Shown here: positions 7,700-16,321 of the stretch, in pieces | Position numbering within the stretch: the first letter of the stretch is position 1 | Layout: every line of letters starts with the position of its first letter | Assembly (NCBI GenBank): GCA_017431165.1 | Contig: JAFRLO010000048.1 | Span: forward strand, 1-64,000 | Reading direction: 5' to 3' | Origin: Eggerthellaceae bacterium | GTDB taxonomy: Bacteria; Actinomycetota; Coriobacteriia; Coriobacteriales; Eggerthellaceae | Length of the DNA stretch: 64,000 nucleotides | Notes under the pieces: generated by a model | Databases searched by the model: none | Seen by the model: only the letters and a program-made list of their open reading frames with translations | What the model was told of the DNA's origin: nothing | Translations under genes and position numbers: made by a program

Positions 7700-9016
7700 T
7701 TGACCGCAGCGCAAATCATATCTGTCATAGTGTTCGTCGTTGTTATGGCGATTGTGGTTTCGGAGAAGATTCACCGTGCCGCCGTTGCGTTGGCAGGTGC
7801 TGTGATCATTCTCATTATCACAGCGGTCTCTCCTCTGTTCGGCGATCCAATCAATATCCTCACCTGGGAACAGGGTATGGAGGAGATTGACTTCAACACG
7901 CTCGCGGTACTCTGCGGCATGATGCTTTTCGTTGCTGTGGTGAAGCTCTCTGGCATGTTCGAGTTCGTGGCAATTAAGTCAGCCAAAATCTGCAAGGGCA
8001 ATCCATGGAAGATCATGATTGCCTTCTGCATCATCACGGCGGTGTTCTCGGCATTTCTGGATAATGTGACCACCATCCTACTCATGGGCCCCATGACCAT
8101 CATGCTGTGCCGCATGCTCAAAATCGATGCCACGCCGTTTCTGATTGCCGAGATCCTCTCATCGAACGTTGGCGGTACGGCCACGCTCATTGGCGATCCG
8201 CCCAATATCATGATTGGCTCGCAAGCCGGTCTCACGTTCTTCGACTTCATCAAATACGATGCGCCGTGCGTTCTCATCATCATGGTGGTCATCATCGTCA
8301 TCTTCAAGTTCATGTACGGCCGCAATCTGGGCGTTGATCCAGAAGACATGCAGCACGTGATGGAGCTTAACGAAAAGGATGCCATCAAGGATGAATCCCT
8401 GTTCAGGCTCAGCATCGTCATGATTGTCTTCGTCACTGTAGCGTTCATGGCTCATGGTGCGCTCAACTTGGAATCGGGCATCATCGCGCTGACGGCGGCA
8501 GCAGTTATCCTGATTGCCTCGGGTGCCGACATGGAAGAGGTCATCCACGATGTCGAATGGACGACGATAGGCTTCTTCTTAGGCTTGTTCATGGTCGTTG
8601 GCGGCATGGTGCAGACTGGCGTCATCGAGATGGTCGGTACATGGATGGTCGAAATCACGGGTGGTGACACGGTGCTTCTCATCATCGTGCTCATCTGGGG
8701 CTCGGCGATTCTTTCTGCCATTCTGGACAACATCCCGTTCGTTGCAACAATGATCCCCATCATTGCGGTCATGGGAGCTCAGGGCGTCGATGTTGCCCCG
8801 TTGTGGTGGGCGCTTTCGCTTGGCGCATGCCTTGGCGGCAACGGCACACTCGTCGGTGCATCAGCTAACGTGGTGTTGTCTTCGATTGCGAATCGCGAGG
8901 GGTATCCGATATCCTTTGTCAGTTTCACCAAGGTCGGATTCCCCATCATGGTCGTTACGGTTCTCATCGCTATGGCGTACATGCTGGGTCTGAATTCCAT
9001 CGGTTGGTTCGTCTAG
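7700..9016 (+). CDS. ArsB/NhaD-type ion transporter superfamily permease
   Basis: A 438-residue permease with about eleven membrane segments and the duplicated signature of this superfamily: LDNVTTILLMGP with GGTATLIGDPPNIMIG in the first half, and LDNIPFVATMIPI with GGNGTLVGASANVVL in the second. Those Asn-containing hairpins line the transport site in relatives that move Na+/H+, arsenite, citrate or other anions. The start is a TTG at 7700, supported by AGGAGGG 7 bp upstream; no ATG fits near the first hydrophobic helix. It is a different subfamily from the SLC13 permease at 5730, so the cluster carries two dissimilar transporters. Substrate unknown. Confidence 0.87.
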   Translation: MTAAQIISVIVFVVVMAIVVSEKIHRAAVALAGAVIILIITAVSPLFGDPINILTWEQGMEEIDFNTLAVLCGMMLFVAVVKLSGMFEFVAIKSAKICKGNPWKIMIAFCIITAVFSAFLDNVTTILLMGPMTIMLCRMLKIDATPFLIAEILSSNVGGTATLIGDPPNIMIGSQAGLTFFDFIKYDAPCVLIIMVVIIVIFKFMYGRNLGVDPEDMQHVMELNEKDAIKDESLFRLSIVMIVFVTVAFMAHGALNLESGIIALTAAAVILIASGADMEEVIHDVEWTTIGFFLGLFMVVGGMVQTGVIEMVGTWMVEITGGDTVLLIIVLIWGSAILSAILDNIPFVATMIPIIAVMGAQGVDVAPLWWALSLGACLGGNGTLVGASANVVLSSIANREGYPISFVSFTKVGFPIMVVTVLIAMAYMLGLNSIGWFV

Positions 9017-9165
9017 CCTGTATCGTTAACTTCAGACACCCGCCCAGATTTCCGTCTTTCGTGCGGAGCTTGGTTATATTCTAAGAATCATCTTGTAAGC
9101 CTTGTCCAATTAGCGAGATAAAATAATCGTAATCATTTTCTTATGACTCAATGGAGGAGTATTGA

Positions 9166-9603
9166 ATGGCGCAAAGCTACGAAAGCATTTTTGATGCGAT
9201 GATGCTGTATCGCTCCCTCATCGAACGCGATGTGTTTACGGTACGTGAGGGTCTTACGAAACAGCAGGAGACCGTGATTATCGGTATCGCGATTTGCGAG
9301 CCCATCAGTTCTGGTAAGCTTGCAAACTACTTGAGCCTCCCTCCTCAAAACGTGAGCCGAAACGTTATGGAACTTGAAGCACGAGGCCTCATAACGCGTA
9401 AAGTCGATCCCTTAAACCGTCGTCAGGTCATTCTTTCCTTGAGCGAAAAGGGGAGGCAGTTCATTTCGGTACACCGAAAGAAAGCGCATGATAAGCTCGA
9501 TGCATCATTGAGGGTCCTCAACGACGACGAGCGTGCTCTGCTTATCGATGCGTCTCGTGTTTCCGCAAACCTTCTTCGGAAAACCATCGAGCATTCCGTT
9601 TGA
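9166..9603 (+). CDS. MarR family transcriptional regulator
   Basis: A 145-residue winged-helix regulator, usual length. The recognition region reads ISSGKLANYLSLPPQNVSRNVMELEARGLI, followed by the wing VDPLNRRQVILSLSEKG with the Asp/Arg pair typical of MarR wings. ATG at 9166 follows GGAGG. It precedes an MFS transporter on the same strand, the standard layout for a MarR repressor and an efflux or uptake target. AT-rich TAATC words occur upstream of both genes. Ligand unknown. Confidence 0.9.
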   Translation: MAQSYESIFDAMMLYRSLIERDVFTVREGLTKQQETVIIGIAICEPISSGKLANYLSLPPQNVSRNVMELEARGLITRKVDPLNRRQVILSLSEKGRQFISVHRKKAHDKLDASLRVLNDDERALLIDASRVSANLLRKTIEHSV

Positions 9604-9667
9604 CCGAGCCGAAGTACGGAATAGGCCGAGCGCTATTATGTCAGATCTACCAACATGAAGTCAGAAA

Positions 9668-9704
9668 AAAGCCACTCGCTTTGCATAGCATCGTGAGCGG
9701 CTTT
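9668..9704 (+). terminator. Terminator-like hairpin after marR
   Basis: AAAGCCACTC (9668-9677) pairs with GAGCGGCTTT (9695-9704) with one A-C mismatch over 10 bp and a 17-nt loop. It is preceded by A6 and followed by a weak GGAGGGGTTT, so it could serve either strand weakly. Confidence 0.4.
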
Positions 9705-9809
9705 GGAGGGGTTTGGGCATGGATGTTATTGAAGCAAGTCTGCTGGCTGCCTCTGCATAGCAGACAGCAACACGATGCAACTAATACTGCCTTTGCCCAC
9801 GTTGAATAA

Positions 9810-9823
9810 TAATCAAACGATTA
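9810..9823 (+). promoter_or_regulatory. TAATC-AAAC-GATTA dyad, possible MarR operator
   Basis: A 14-bp inverted repeat with 5-bp arms lies 147 bp before the MFS start. A related TAATCGTAATC word is at 9124-9134 before marR, and both regions continue to a TCAATGGA string. MarR proteins bind AT-rich dyads of this size, so shared control is plausible but unproven. Confidence 0.3.
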
Positions 9824-9969
9824 ATAAGAGTCAATGGAAATGATGAAGCATACTTCGGTGAGCGGTGTGCCCAAGGTTAGGCCATCCGTTTCTTCAGCCT
9901 AGATTCAATCAGGCGTTTCGTGACCGATGCTTATTATGCTTCAGGAAGATGCAAATTGGAAGTACGTCT

Positions 9970-11208
9970 ATGGATAATGATGTATCAAGCGTTAAGCGAA
10001 CGCGAAACGGCTACCTGTATGTATCGGTAGTTGCGCTGTTGGTATACGGACTCGTGTATGCGTGGTCCATTTTCGCTACATCGCTCTCTGCCGATTTCGG
10101 ATGGGATGGCGGTGCGCTGCAGACGACGTTCAACATTGCGCTCATCTGCTTCTGCCTTGCACAGCTCGGTGCCTCCTTCGTTATCAAGGGGCTTGGTTAC
10201 TCTAAGACGCTCGTGATAGCAGGTGCGATTGCTCTTGCTGGTTTCCTCGTATCGGCGTTTTTCGCTGATAAGAGCATTTGGGGCATTTATGGGGGCTATG
10301 GCGTGTTGTGCGGCGCTGGGTGCGGTATGGCATACATCACCATCATCTCGGTCGTGAACAGCTGGTTCGCAGACAAGATAGGTTTCTCATCGGGCATCAT
10401 GATGATGGGTTTCGGTTTCGGCAGCCTGATACTGGGAACACCTGCTGCTACGCTCGTCGACCACTTCGGCTTGCGTGCGGTGTTCGTGGCGATTGCTATC
10501 ATCACGATGGCCATATCGTTGGCGCTTGCGTTCTATCTGAAGCCTGCTCCTGAAAACATCGGGCAATTCGTGAAGCCTGCCGGAGGCGATTTCGTGGACG
10601 AGTCCACATACGAAGACGATAGACCATGGACCGTCCCATCGTATTTCGTGTACTACGCATGGGCGCTGCTCATCATATCCATCGGCGTCACGCTTATCGG
10701 AGGCTCGCGCCAAGGTGCTGCTGTCGTTGGCATCGAAGGCATGTTTTCCGCCATGATCGTAGGGCTCGTGTCCACCATGAATGGGCTGGCTCGTCCATTG
10801 TTCGGCGCGCTTTTCGACAAAGCCGGTTTGAAGACGGTGCTGCTTTCCTCCACTGTGCTGAATCTCATAGCATCCGCATTGCTGGCGTTCTCGTTCTCGA
10901 CATCGACTAGCATCACGTATATCATCGCCGCCTTGCTTGTAGGTTTGGGTTACGGCGCCATTCCCGTCATCGCATCGGGCTATATGCGCCAACGATTCGG
11001 TGCAAAGAACTACGCACGCAATCTGGGCCTTACCAACATCAGCGCTGCTATTGCATCATTTTTGGCCATTGGGTTGGTGGCGCTTGTCAGCCCTGACGGT
11101 ACGTCTGCGAACGCCTCCGTATGGATTTGCTTTACTGCAGTAGCGGCTGTCGCAACCGTTTTCGGTGTTGCGTTCTGCCTGCTGTATAAGCGCGAATCGC
11201 GTCACTAG
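9970..11208 (+). CDS. MFS transporter
   Basis: A 412-residue major facilitator with twelve readable hydrophobic segments and a cytoplasmic central loop near residue 200 (acidic, KPAGGDFVDESTYEDD). The N-terminal half resembles the oxalate/formate antiporter group (VYGLVYAWSIFATSLSADFG, then GGYGVLCGAGCGMAYITI). ATG at 9970 has GGAAG 7 bp upstream and gives the expected short cytoplasmic N-terminus; longer frames add 35 non-membrane residues. It probably moves a small carboxylate. Control by the neighbouring MarR is inferred from synteny. Confidence 0.87.
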   Translation: MDNDVSSVKRTRNGYLYVSVVALLVYGLVYAWSIFATSLSADFGWDGGALQTTFNIALICFCLAQLGASFVIKGLGYSKTLVIAGAIALAGFLVSAFFADKSIWGIYGGYGVLCGAGCGMAYITIISVVNSWFADKIGFSSGIMMMGFGFGSLILGTPAATLVDHFGLRAVFVAIAIITMAISLALAFYLKPAPENIGQFVKPAGGDFVDESTYEDDRPWTVPSYFVYYAWALLIISIGVTLIGGSRQGAAVVGIEGMFSAMIVGLVSTMNGLARPLFGALFDKAGLKTVLLSSTVLNLIASALLAFSFSTSTSITYIIAALLVGLGYGAIPVIASGYMRQRFGAKNYARNLGLTNISAAIASFLAIGLVALVSPDGTSANASVWICFTAVAAVATVFGVAFCLLYKRESRH

Positions 11209-11254
11209 CGTACGCGTGCGGCGTTCCGTATGCTCAGAAGATCTTGCACTGCGC

Positions 11255-12484
11255 TTAATCCAGTGAAATTCTTTGCGGGAAGAGCTTTTTCACAATGCGG
11301 TTGGCCACCAGCTCTTCCGTATGCGAGATGATGCACGAAGTTCCTCCGAGGCTTGATAGTGTTTCCCGGAGAGCTGATGCGTTGCGGGCGAGTGAGGTAT
11401 CACAGCGAAGCTTCTCGATTGCCCCTGAGACTGATTCGGACGTGAAATCGGCGAGGCTGATGCCAGCACCTGCATCCACGATGCTTTGGGCGTTGTATTG
11501 GCGTTCGAACACCTTACCTGGGTAGATGATTTGCGGTACTCCGTACTCGAGTGCAGTCATCACGGAATTCTGTCCACCATGGTTGACGAACGCGATTGCG
11601 CAGGGGAGCAGCTCGGAGAAATCGAAGCGTTTCCCGAAATGAAGGTTTTTGCGGTTCTTGGCGCTTGCGGGCGCATCGGATTCATCGACTCCCGCCACAT
11701 AAAGCTCATAGGACACTGCGTCTGCAATCTCGCATACTGCTCTGTAGAGTCGTTTGCGCGGTACCGTACCCGTACCTAGATAGAAGACGAGCACGTTACG
11801 CTGGCCATCAGTTGGGGAATCAGGTGTTTGAACAGGCGCTATAGCATCTAGGAAGCCGCAGAAGGCCAGGTTTGGACCTTCCATGGGTTCGAGTTCATAG
11901 CAGCTGGGTACGAAGCGGAAATCAAGCCATGTGAAGAGATTGAGCGCGGTGCCTGCACGGGGAAGGCCAACTTCCGAAAGCACGCGATTGATGCCTTGTG
12001 CTTTGCGTTTCGCATTCGCATATGCCGCCTGGGTCGGATACGAAACTGAGCCGACGACGGGTATTCCCTCGGCCTTCGCGGCGATGATGGCGGCGAGGTT
12101 GAATTCGGAATATATCACGTCGATTTGCTTGCTTTGGATGTACGCGCGCAGCATATTCACGCATTTCGTTGTGTAGCTGTATGAGAGATTGCCCGTAAGC
12201 CATAGAACCTCCTCGAAGCTTTTAACGGGCTTTCGGCCAGCAATGCCGAGCTTAGTTGCGATGGGGAACGTTCGTGATGCGATTGCCATAGGTAAGCCAA
12301 GCGGTGACGGTGCAGGCAAGGTGAGCACCTTCGGGCTTGCCGGATGATAGCAGTTACCATCTGCTGCACGCGCGATTGCCACATCATGCCCTGCTGCGAG
12401 GAAGGCACGTGCAATCGCTTGCGTGCGCATCCAAGGTCCGTTCATGGGCGAGAGTGCGAACATGGGAACGATGAGAATCCGCAT
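11255..12484 (-). CDS. GT1-type glycosyltransferase
   Basis: A 409-residue glycosyltransferase of the UGT/macrolide-type GT-B fold. The N-terminus (MRILIVPMFALSPMNGP) is the usual acceptor-domain start; the donor-binding signature NHGGQNSVMTALEYGVPQI is in the C-terminal half, with the HGG turn that contacts the nucleotide diphosphate. Start ATG at 12484 follows GGGAGGTCATT. It lies 17 bp after the cydC stop in the same direction, so it is probably translated from the cydDC transcript. No link between cydDC and glycosylation is known to me; candidate acceptors are a lipid, a quinone-related compound or a small hydrophobic molecule. Confidence 0.85.
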   Translation of the reverse strand: MRILIVPMFALSPMNGPWMRTQAIARAFLAAGHDVAIARAADGNCYHPASPKVLTLPAPSPLGLPMAIASRTFPIATKLGIAGRKPVKSFEEVLWLTGNLSYSYTTKCVNMLRAYIQSKQIDVIYSEFNLAAIIAAKAEGIPVVGSVSYPTQAAYANAKRKAQGINRVLSEVGLPRAGTALNLFTWLDFRFVPSCYELEPMEGPNLAFCGFLDAIAPVQTPDSPTDGQRNVLVFYLGTGTVPRKRLYRAVCEIADAVSYELYVAGVDESDAPASAKNRKNLHFGKRFDFSELLPCAIAFVNHGGQNSVMTALEYGVPQIIYPGKVFERQYNAQSIVDAGAGISLADFTSESVSGAIEKLRCDTSLARNASALRETLSSLGGTSCIISHTEELVANRIVKKLFPQRISLD

Positions 12485-12501
12485 AATGACCTCCCGCGTT
12501 C

Positions 12502-14337
12502 CTATGATACACCCTGATCGAAAGCGAGCAGTTTACGGAATCGATCGTTCATTTGCGCGAGATTTGCAGGGGTGCCTTCCAAGGCGATGGCGCTTTGTTC
12601 GATAAAGATGACCCTGTCGAATCGGTCGATGTCGAGCAGGTGATGCGTGATCATGATGACAGTACGGTTGGCGAACACTTCGAGGATGGTGGAGAGCAGG
12701 TCGTGCTCTGTTTGCGGATCGAGGCCGACCATCGGTTCGTCGAGGATGATGATAGGCGTCTGCCTAAGCAGGACACGTGCGATGGCGATGCGGTGCCTCT
12801 CTCCGCCGGAGAAACGCCATCCCGCCTCGTCTACCATCGTGTCAAGGCCTTTCGGGAGCCTGTTTAAGAGTCCTTCGAGACCCACCGCGATAAGCGCTTC
12901 TTGAGCTTGTTCGCGCGTAATAGACGAATCGCCGAGGCGTAGGTTGCCAAGGAGCGTTGCGTTGAACAGGTAGGTTTCTTGCTGGATGATGCCGATGCGG
13001 TTTGCAATATCGTCTGCGAGCGCCGCCGAGTTTTCTCTGCCGATGGTTATGTCGCCTGATGTGGGCACGAGGTCTCCGCGTAGGAGCGAGGCAAGCGTCG
13101 ATTTGCCTGCTCCGCTCGGTCCAAGGATGGCGAGCTTCTCGCTTGGTTCAATACTCAGAGTAATCGAATCGAGGACGGGCTTTCCTTCGTACGAGAACGA
13201 GACATCCTTGAGCTCGATGCGAGCATCTTTGGCTGCATTACTGGTTTTTTCAGGTTGCACGGCCGTCGTAAGCTGCGTCACGCCAGATGGTTCATCTAGG
13301 ATGGCCGGCACGCTTTCGAGCGCGTTGAGCCGCTTGATGGAATCGATGTGCGAGAAGCCTTGCGTAGCGGCATCTGAGAGCGGTACGAACGCCTCGAGCA
13401 GTGGGAACAGACCGAGCACGAAGGCAGCGATCCAATCAGCAGGACGATCGAGAACTCCTATGGCGGCAGGAGCTTGTGCGATAGAAGCGAAATGGTAGCT
13501 TGCCCAAACGCACATGCCTATCACGAAGAACGCGAATAGCGTCTGGCCTGCGAAGTCGCGCTTCCTGCTGAATGCGTGCATCGTGTGCGCTTCCCGGTGG
13601 ATCGCTTCATGGGCATCCATGACACGGCGGGTGAACTCGTCTTTGCGTCCCGAGAATGTCCAGTCGGCAATGCCCAGCACGTTGTCGTAGACATCGGCAT
13701 ACAGTTCGTTCGTGTGCGATTTGATGCGCTGTTGGCGTGCGCCATTGACGCAGACGGACAGGATGGGCAGTGCGATGGTATAGATGCCGACGATGATGAA
13801 GGTGCCCAACCCTATCAAAGGCGAAATAATGCCAAGCGCAATCGTGACGATGAACCAGATTGCGGTGGCGATGATTGTGGGGAAGATGGTGCGCAGATAC
13901 AGGTTCTGAAGATGGTCGGTATCTTCCGAAAGCAGGCCGAGCGTATCGCCGAGACGTTTCGTGAGGCTCCAGAATGCCGCATTCTTCTCGACCGAGAGGT
14001 AGAGGCGCAACCTCAGCTTGCTCGTCATATGCAATATCCAGTCATGGCTTTCCAGGCGCTCGAAGAAGCTTAAGAACGGCTTGCCGATTCCGAAGATCTG
14101 CACGAATGCGAGCGGGATGAACAACGCCCAGACGCCGATTTCAGGACGTTCGGCAGAAAGCGAGATGAGGTATCCCGAGGTGAACATGAGGGCACTGGCG
14201 AACACCATGGCGATGATGCCGAGCAAAAGCGAAACGATAAGCGCTTTACGATACAGCTTGAAGTACGGTTTGACCCACCTGTCGCGTGCGAGGGCTTGTC
14301 GTGCCCTTTTGATGGTGGAGGAGAATGATTGCGTCAT
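12502..14337 (-). CDS. cydC: Thiol reductant ABC exporter subunit CydC
   Basis: A 611-residue fused permease-ATPase. Six hydrophobic helices occupy residues ~30-330; the ATPase domain has Walker A GPSGAGKSTLASLL, signature FSGGERHRIAIAR and Walker B IIILDEP. With CydD it exports cysteine or glutathione and heme-related reductants needed to assemble cytochrome bd. I place the start at ATG 14337, which overlaps the cydD stop as ATGA and has GGAGG upstream; a GTG 6 bp earlier is also possible. The pairing with CydD and the divergent cydAB operon makes this assignment firm. Confidence 0.93.
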   Translation of the reverse strand: MTQSFSSTIKRARQALARDRWVKPYFKLYRKALIVSLLLGIIAMVFASALMFTSGYLISLSAERPEIGVWALFIPLAFVQIFGIGKPFLSFFERLESHDWILHMTSKLRLRLYLSVEKNAAFWSLTKRLGDTLGLLSEDTDHLQNLYLRTIFPTIIATAIWFIVTIALGIISPLIGLGTFIIVGIYTIALPILSVCVNGARQQRIKSHTNELYADVYDNVLGIADWTFSGRKDEFTRRVMDAHEAIHREAHTMHAFSRKRDFAGQTLFAFFVIGMCVWASYHFASIAQAPAAIGVLDRPADWIAAFVLGLFPLLEAFVPLSDAATQGFSHIDSIKRLNALESVPAILDEPSGVTQLTTAVQPEKTSNAAKDARIELKDVSFSYEGKPVLDSITLSIEPSEKLAILGPSGAGKSTLASLLRGDLVPTSGDITIGRENSAALADDIANRIGIIQQETYLFNATLLGNLRLGDSSITREQAQEALIAVGLEGLLNRLPKGLDTMVDEAGWRFSGGERHRIAIARVLLRQTPIIILDEPMVGLDPQTEHDLLSTILEVFANRTVIMITHHLLDIDRFDRVIFIEQSAIALEGTPANLAQMNDRFRKLLAFDQGVS

Positions 14338-16118
14338 GCGCACTCACCTCCACGCAACTGAGCGGTCAGTTTGCGGTACGCGCCTTCATGGGCGAGAAGT
14401 TCGTCATGCGTTCCGCATTCGGCGATAGTGCCGCCGTCAAGCACCCAAACCTCGTCCATGTCGGCCATCCAATGAAGGCGATGCGTGGCGAAGAACACGA
14501 GCTTTCCCTGCATGAGATTCAACATCGGTTGCTTGAGCGCATACTCCGTTTCGATATCGAGGTGCGCGGTCGGTTCATCGAATACAACGATCGTTCGCGA
14601 TTCATCGAGGAATGCCCGCGCGAGCGCGATGCGCTGCGCCTGTCCGCCAGAAAGCGGGCGCTCGCCCTGACCTATGACGGTGTCTAGTCCACAGGGAAGT
14701 TCATCGATCAGTTCACCGAGCTGCATGGCTTCGATGGCGCGCGCAAGCGCTTCGTCGGAGGCATTCGGCGCATAAAAGCGTAGGTTATCAGCAAGCGATG
14801 CGTGGAAGATGTACGGGTTTTGAGGGATGAACGCCACATGCTTGCACCATTCATCCGCATGCAAGGTTGAAACATCCCTGCCATTCAGCTTGATCGAGCC
14901 GCATTCTGGATTCGAGAAGCCAGCGAGCATCTGCGCAAGCATCGATTTGCCTGCACCGCTCATTCCTACGATGCCTATGTGCGCAAAGCCGTGTGCACCT
15001 GCGTTGACGTTCGTGAGTACGTGGTGCAGCACACCATCTTCTTCTATATGTGAGAGCCCGATGCCACACAGTTCCAATTGGTTGTTCGCATGCCAAGGCA
15101 AGGTTTCGGCCGCCTGTTTCGGCAATTTCGGCGCGTTATCGGAAGAGCTGTTCAGCATCGCCATGATGGTGGCGAGCTGGTTCTTCCCGTCGAGAGATGC
15201 ATGGAAATCGGTCGAGAACCGTCGAACTGCTCCGAAAAACTCGGGCACGATGATGAGCACGGCGAGCGCAGGCATAAGCGCGATCGATCCGTCCATGAGC
15301 CGAAAGCCCAACATGATAGCGATTGCAGCGAGTGCAAAGGTGCGGAACAGGTCGATGACAAGGCTCGATAGCGTTGCCACTTTGATGGTCTTGATGGTTG
15401 CGTTGCGGAATCTCTCGCTGATGTCGTAGACCTTTTCAGCATATGCCTTGCTTACACCGAAGAACTTCAGCGTTGAGATGCCGCGCAACGTATCTGAGAA
15501 ATGATTTGCCATCTGCTCGTAGCGGTCGTGCTGCGCTTCGGCAGCCATCTTCGCGTTGAGTCCGAGGAAGCGCATGTACAGCATGATGAAGGGAAGCATG
15601 ACGAGAGCGATGACGCCGCTGATCCAGTCGAGCAAAAATAGCGTTACCGCGAGCGCAATTGGAATGGCGAATAGATCAGCAACCTTGGGTAAGATGAGCC
15701 AGAGATAGTTCTCAACCTGCGAAACGCCCTCGATGAGCGTCGTGGTTATCGCACCGCTGCCGAAACGTGATACGAACGCCTGACCCTGATTGAAGGCATG
15801 TTCGGTCAGGCCACGGCGCAAATCGGTGCCGATACGCTGTGAGAAGCGTTCCATAGCTGAGGACCGTGCCGTGGCAATGATTTGGCGCACAATATAGCAA
15901 ACGAGGAAGATTGCCAGGTAGAGCCACTGGTCTGCTATCTGCGCTCCGTACCAGACGTTTGAAATAGCAAATGCCAATCCTACTGCTTGCCCAGATATCG
16001 CTGCGGCATCGAGTATCCCCGATGCGATAAGCAACGCGAGTACTCGCTTGCTTCCGGCAAATCCCAATATCTGTTTATCGAGTAATTGCATGCTTTGGCG
16101 AACTCGTTTCTTGGACAT
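14334..16118 (-). CDS. cydD: Thiol reductant ABC exporter subunit CydD
   Basis: A 594-residue ABC transporter half with an N-terminal six-helix permease and C-terminal ATPase (Walker A GMSGAGKSMLAQML, signature LSGGQAQRIALAR, Walker B IVVFDEPTAHLD). The permease end shows the DFHASLDGK region seen in CydD proteins. It is the first gene of the cydD-cydC-glycosyltransferase operon and diverges from cydA across a 203-bp region. The ribosome binding site is weak (GCGGAAAC). Role: assembly of the bd oxidase by exporting thiols into the extracytoplasmic space. Confidence 0.92.
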   Translation of the reverse strand: MSKKRVRQSMQLLDKQILGFAGSKRVLALLIASGILDAAAISGQAVGLAFAISNVWYGAQIADQWLYLAIFLVCYIVRQIIATARSSAMERFSQRIGTDLRRGLTEHAFNQGQAFVSRFGSGAITTTLIEGVSQVENYLWLILPKVADLFAIPIALAVTLFLLDWISGVIALVMLPFIMLYMRFLGLNAKMAAEAQHDRYEQMANHFSDTLRGISTLKFFGVSKAYAEKVYDISERFRNATIKTIKVATLSSLVIDLFRTFALAAIAIMLGFRLMDGSIALMPALAVLIIVPEFFGAVRRFSTDFHASLDGKNQLATIMAMLNSSSDNAPKLPKQAAETLPWHANNQLELCGIGLSHIEEDGVLHHVLTNVNAGAHGFAHIGIVGMSGAGKSMLAQMLAGFSNPECGSIKLNGRDVSTLHADEWCKHVAFIPQNPYIFHASLADNLRFYAPNASDEALARAIEAMQLGELIDELPCGLDTVIGQGERPLSGGQAQRIALARAFLDESRTIVVFDEPTAHLDIETEYALKQPMLNLMQGKLVFFATHRLHWMADMDEVWVLDGGTIAECGTHDELLAHEGAYRKLTAQLRGGECA

Positions 16119-16129
16119 GTTTCCGCATA

Positions 16130-16157
16130 TTGCTGGTCTATATCCTGCTATTATAAA
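16130..16157 (+). promoter_or_regulatory. Candidate promoter of cydAB
   Basis: TTGCTG at 16130-16135 and TATAAA at 16152-16157 are 16 bp apart in the region between divergent cydD and cydA. This would leave a leader of about 155 nt before cydA. Several partial dyads occur in the leader but no clear Rex or FNR consensus is seen. Confidence 0.35.
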
Positions 16158-16321
16158 GGCAATGAGTTTGGCAGGGCAGACGTCGTTTGCGTTGCGAACC
16201 TGCCTGCTCTGGAGAGGGTATGCATTCTACGTTTTCTCGCCATGCGATGCGCATGTGCGAGCAGGGAGTTTTGACCTGTCCAGAGCGTGGTTTTTGTGCG
16301 TGAAAAAGGGAGGAGGTGCTC

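Larger units (their letters stand above)
9604..9969 (+). other. 366-bp intergenic region between marR and the MFS gene
   Basis: No credible gene. It holds a terminator-like hairpin (9668-9704), a second stem GTCTGCT/AGCAGAC at 9738-9744 and 9759-9765 without a T-run, and a TAATC/GATTA dyad at 9810-9823. Short open frames here lack ribosome binding sites and family features. Confidence 0.5.

Noticed and set aside
9600-9809. 69-codon open frame after marR
   Set aside because: No ribosome binding site, overlaps the marR stop and a hairpin, and has no recognisable content.
16158-16321. Rex- or FNR-type operator before cydA
   Set aside because: Weak partial dyads such as TTTTTGTGCGTGAAAAA are present, but none matches the consensus well enough to call.
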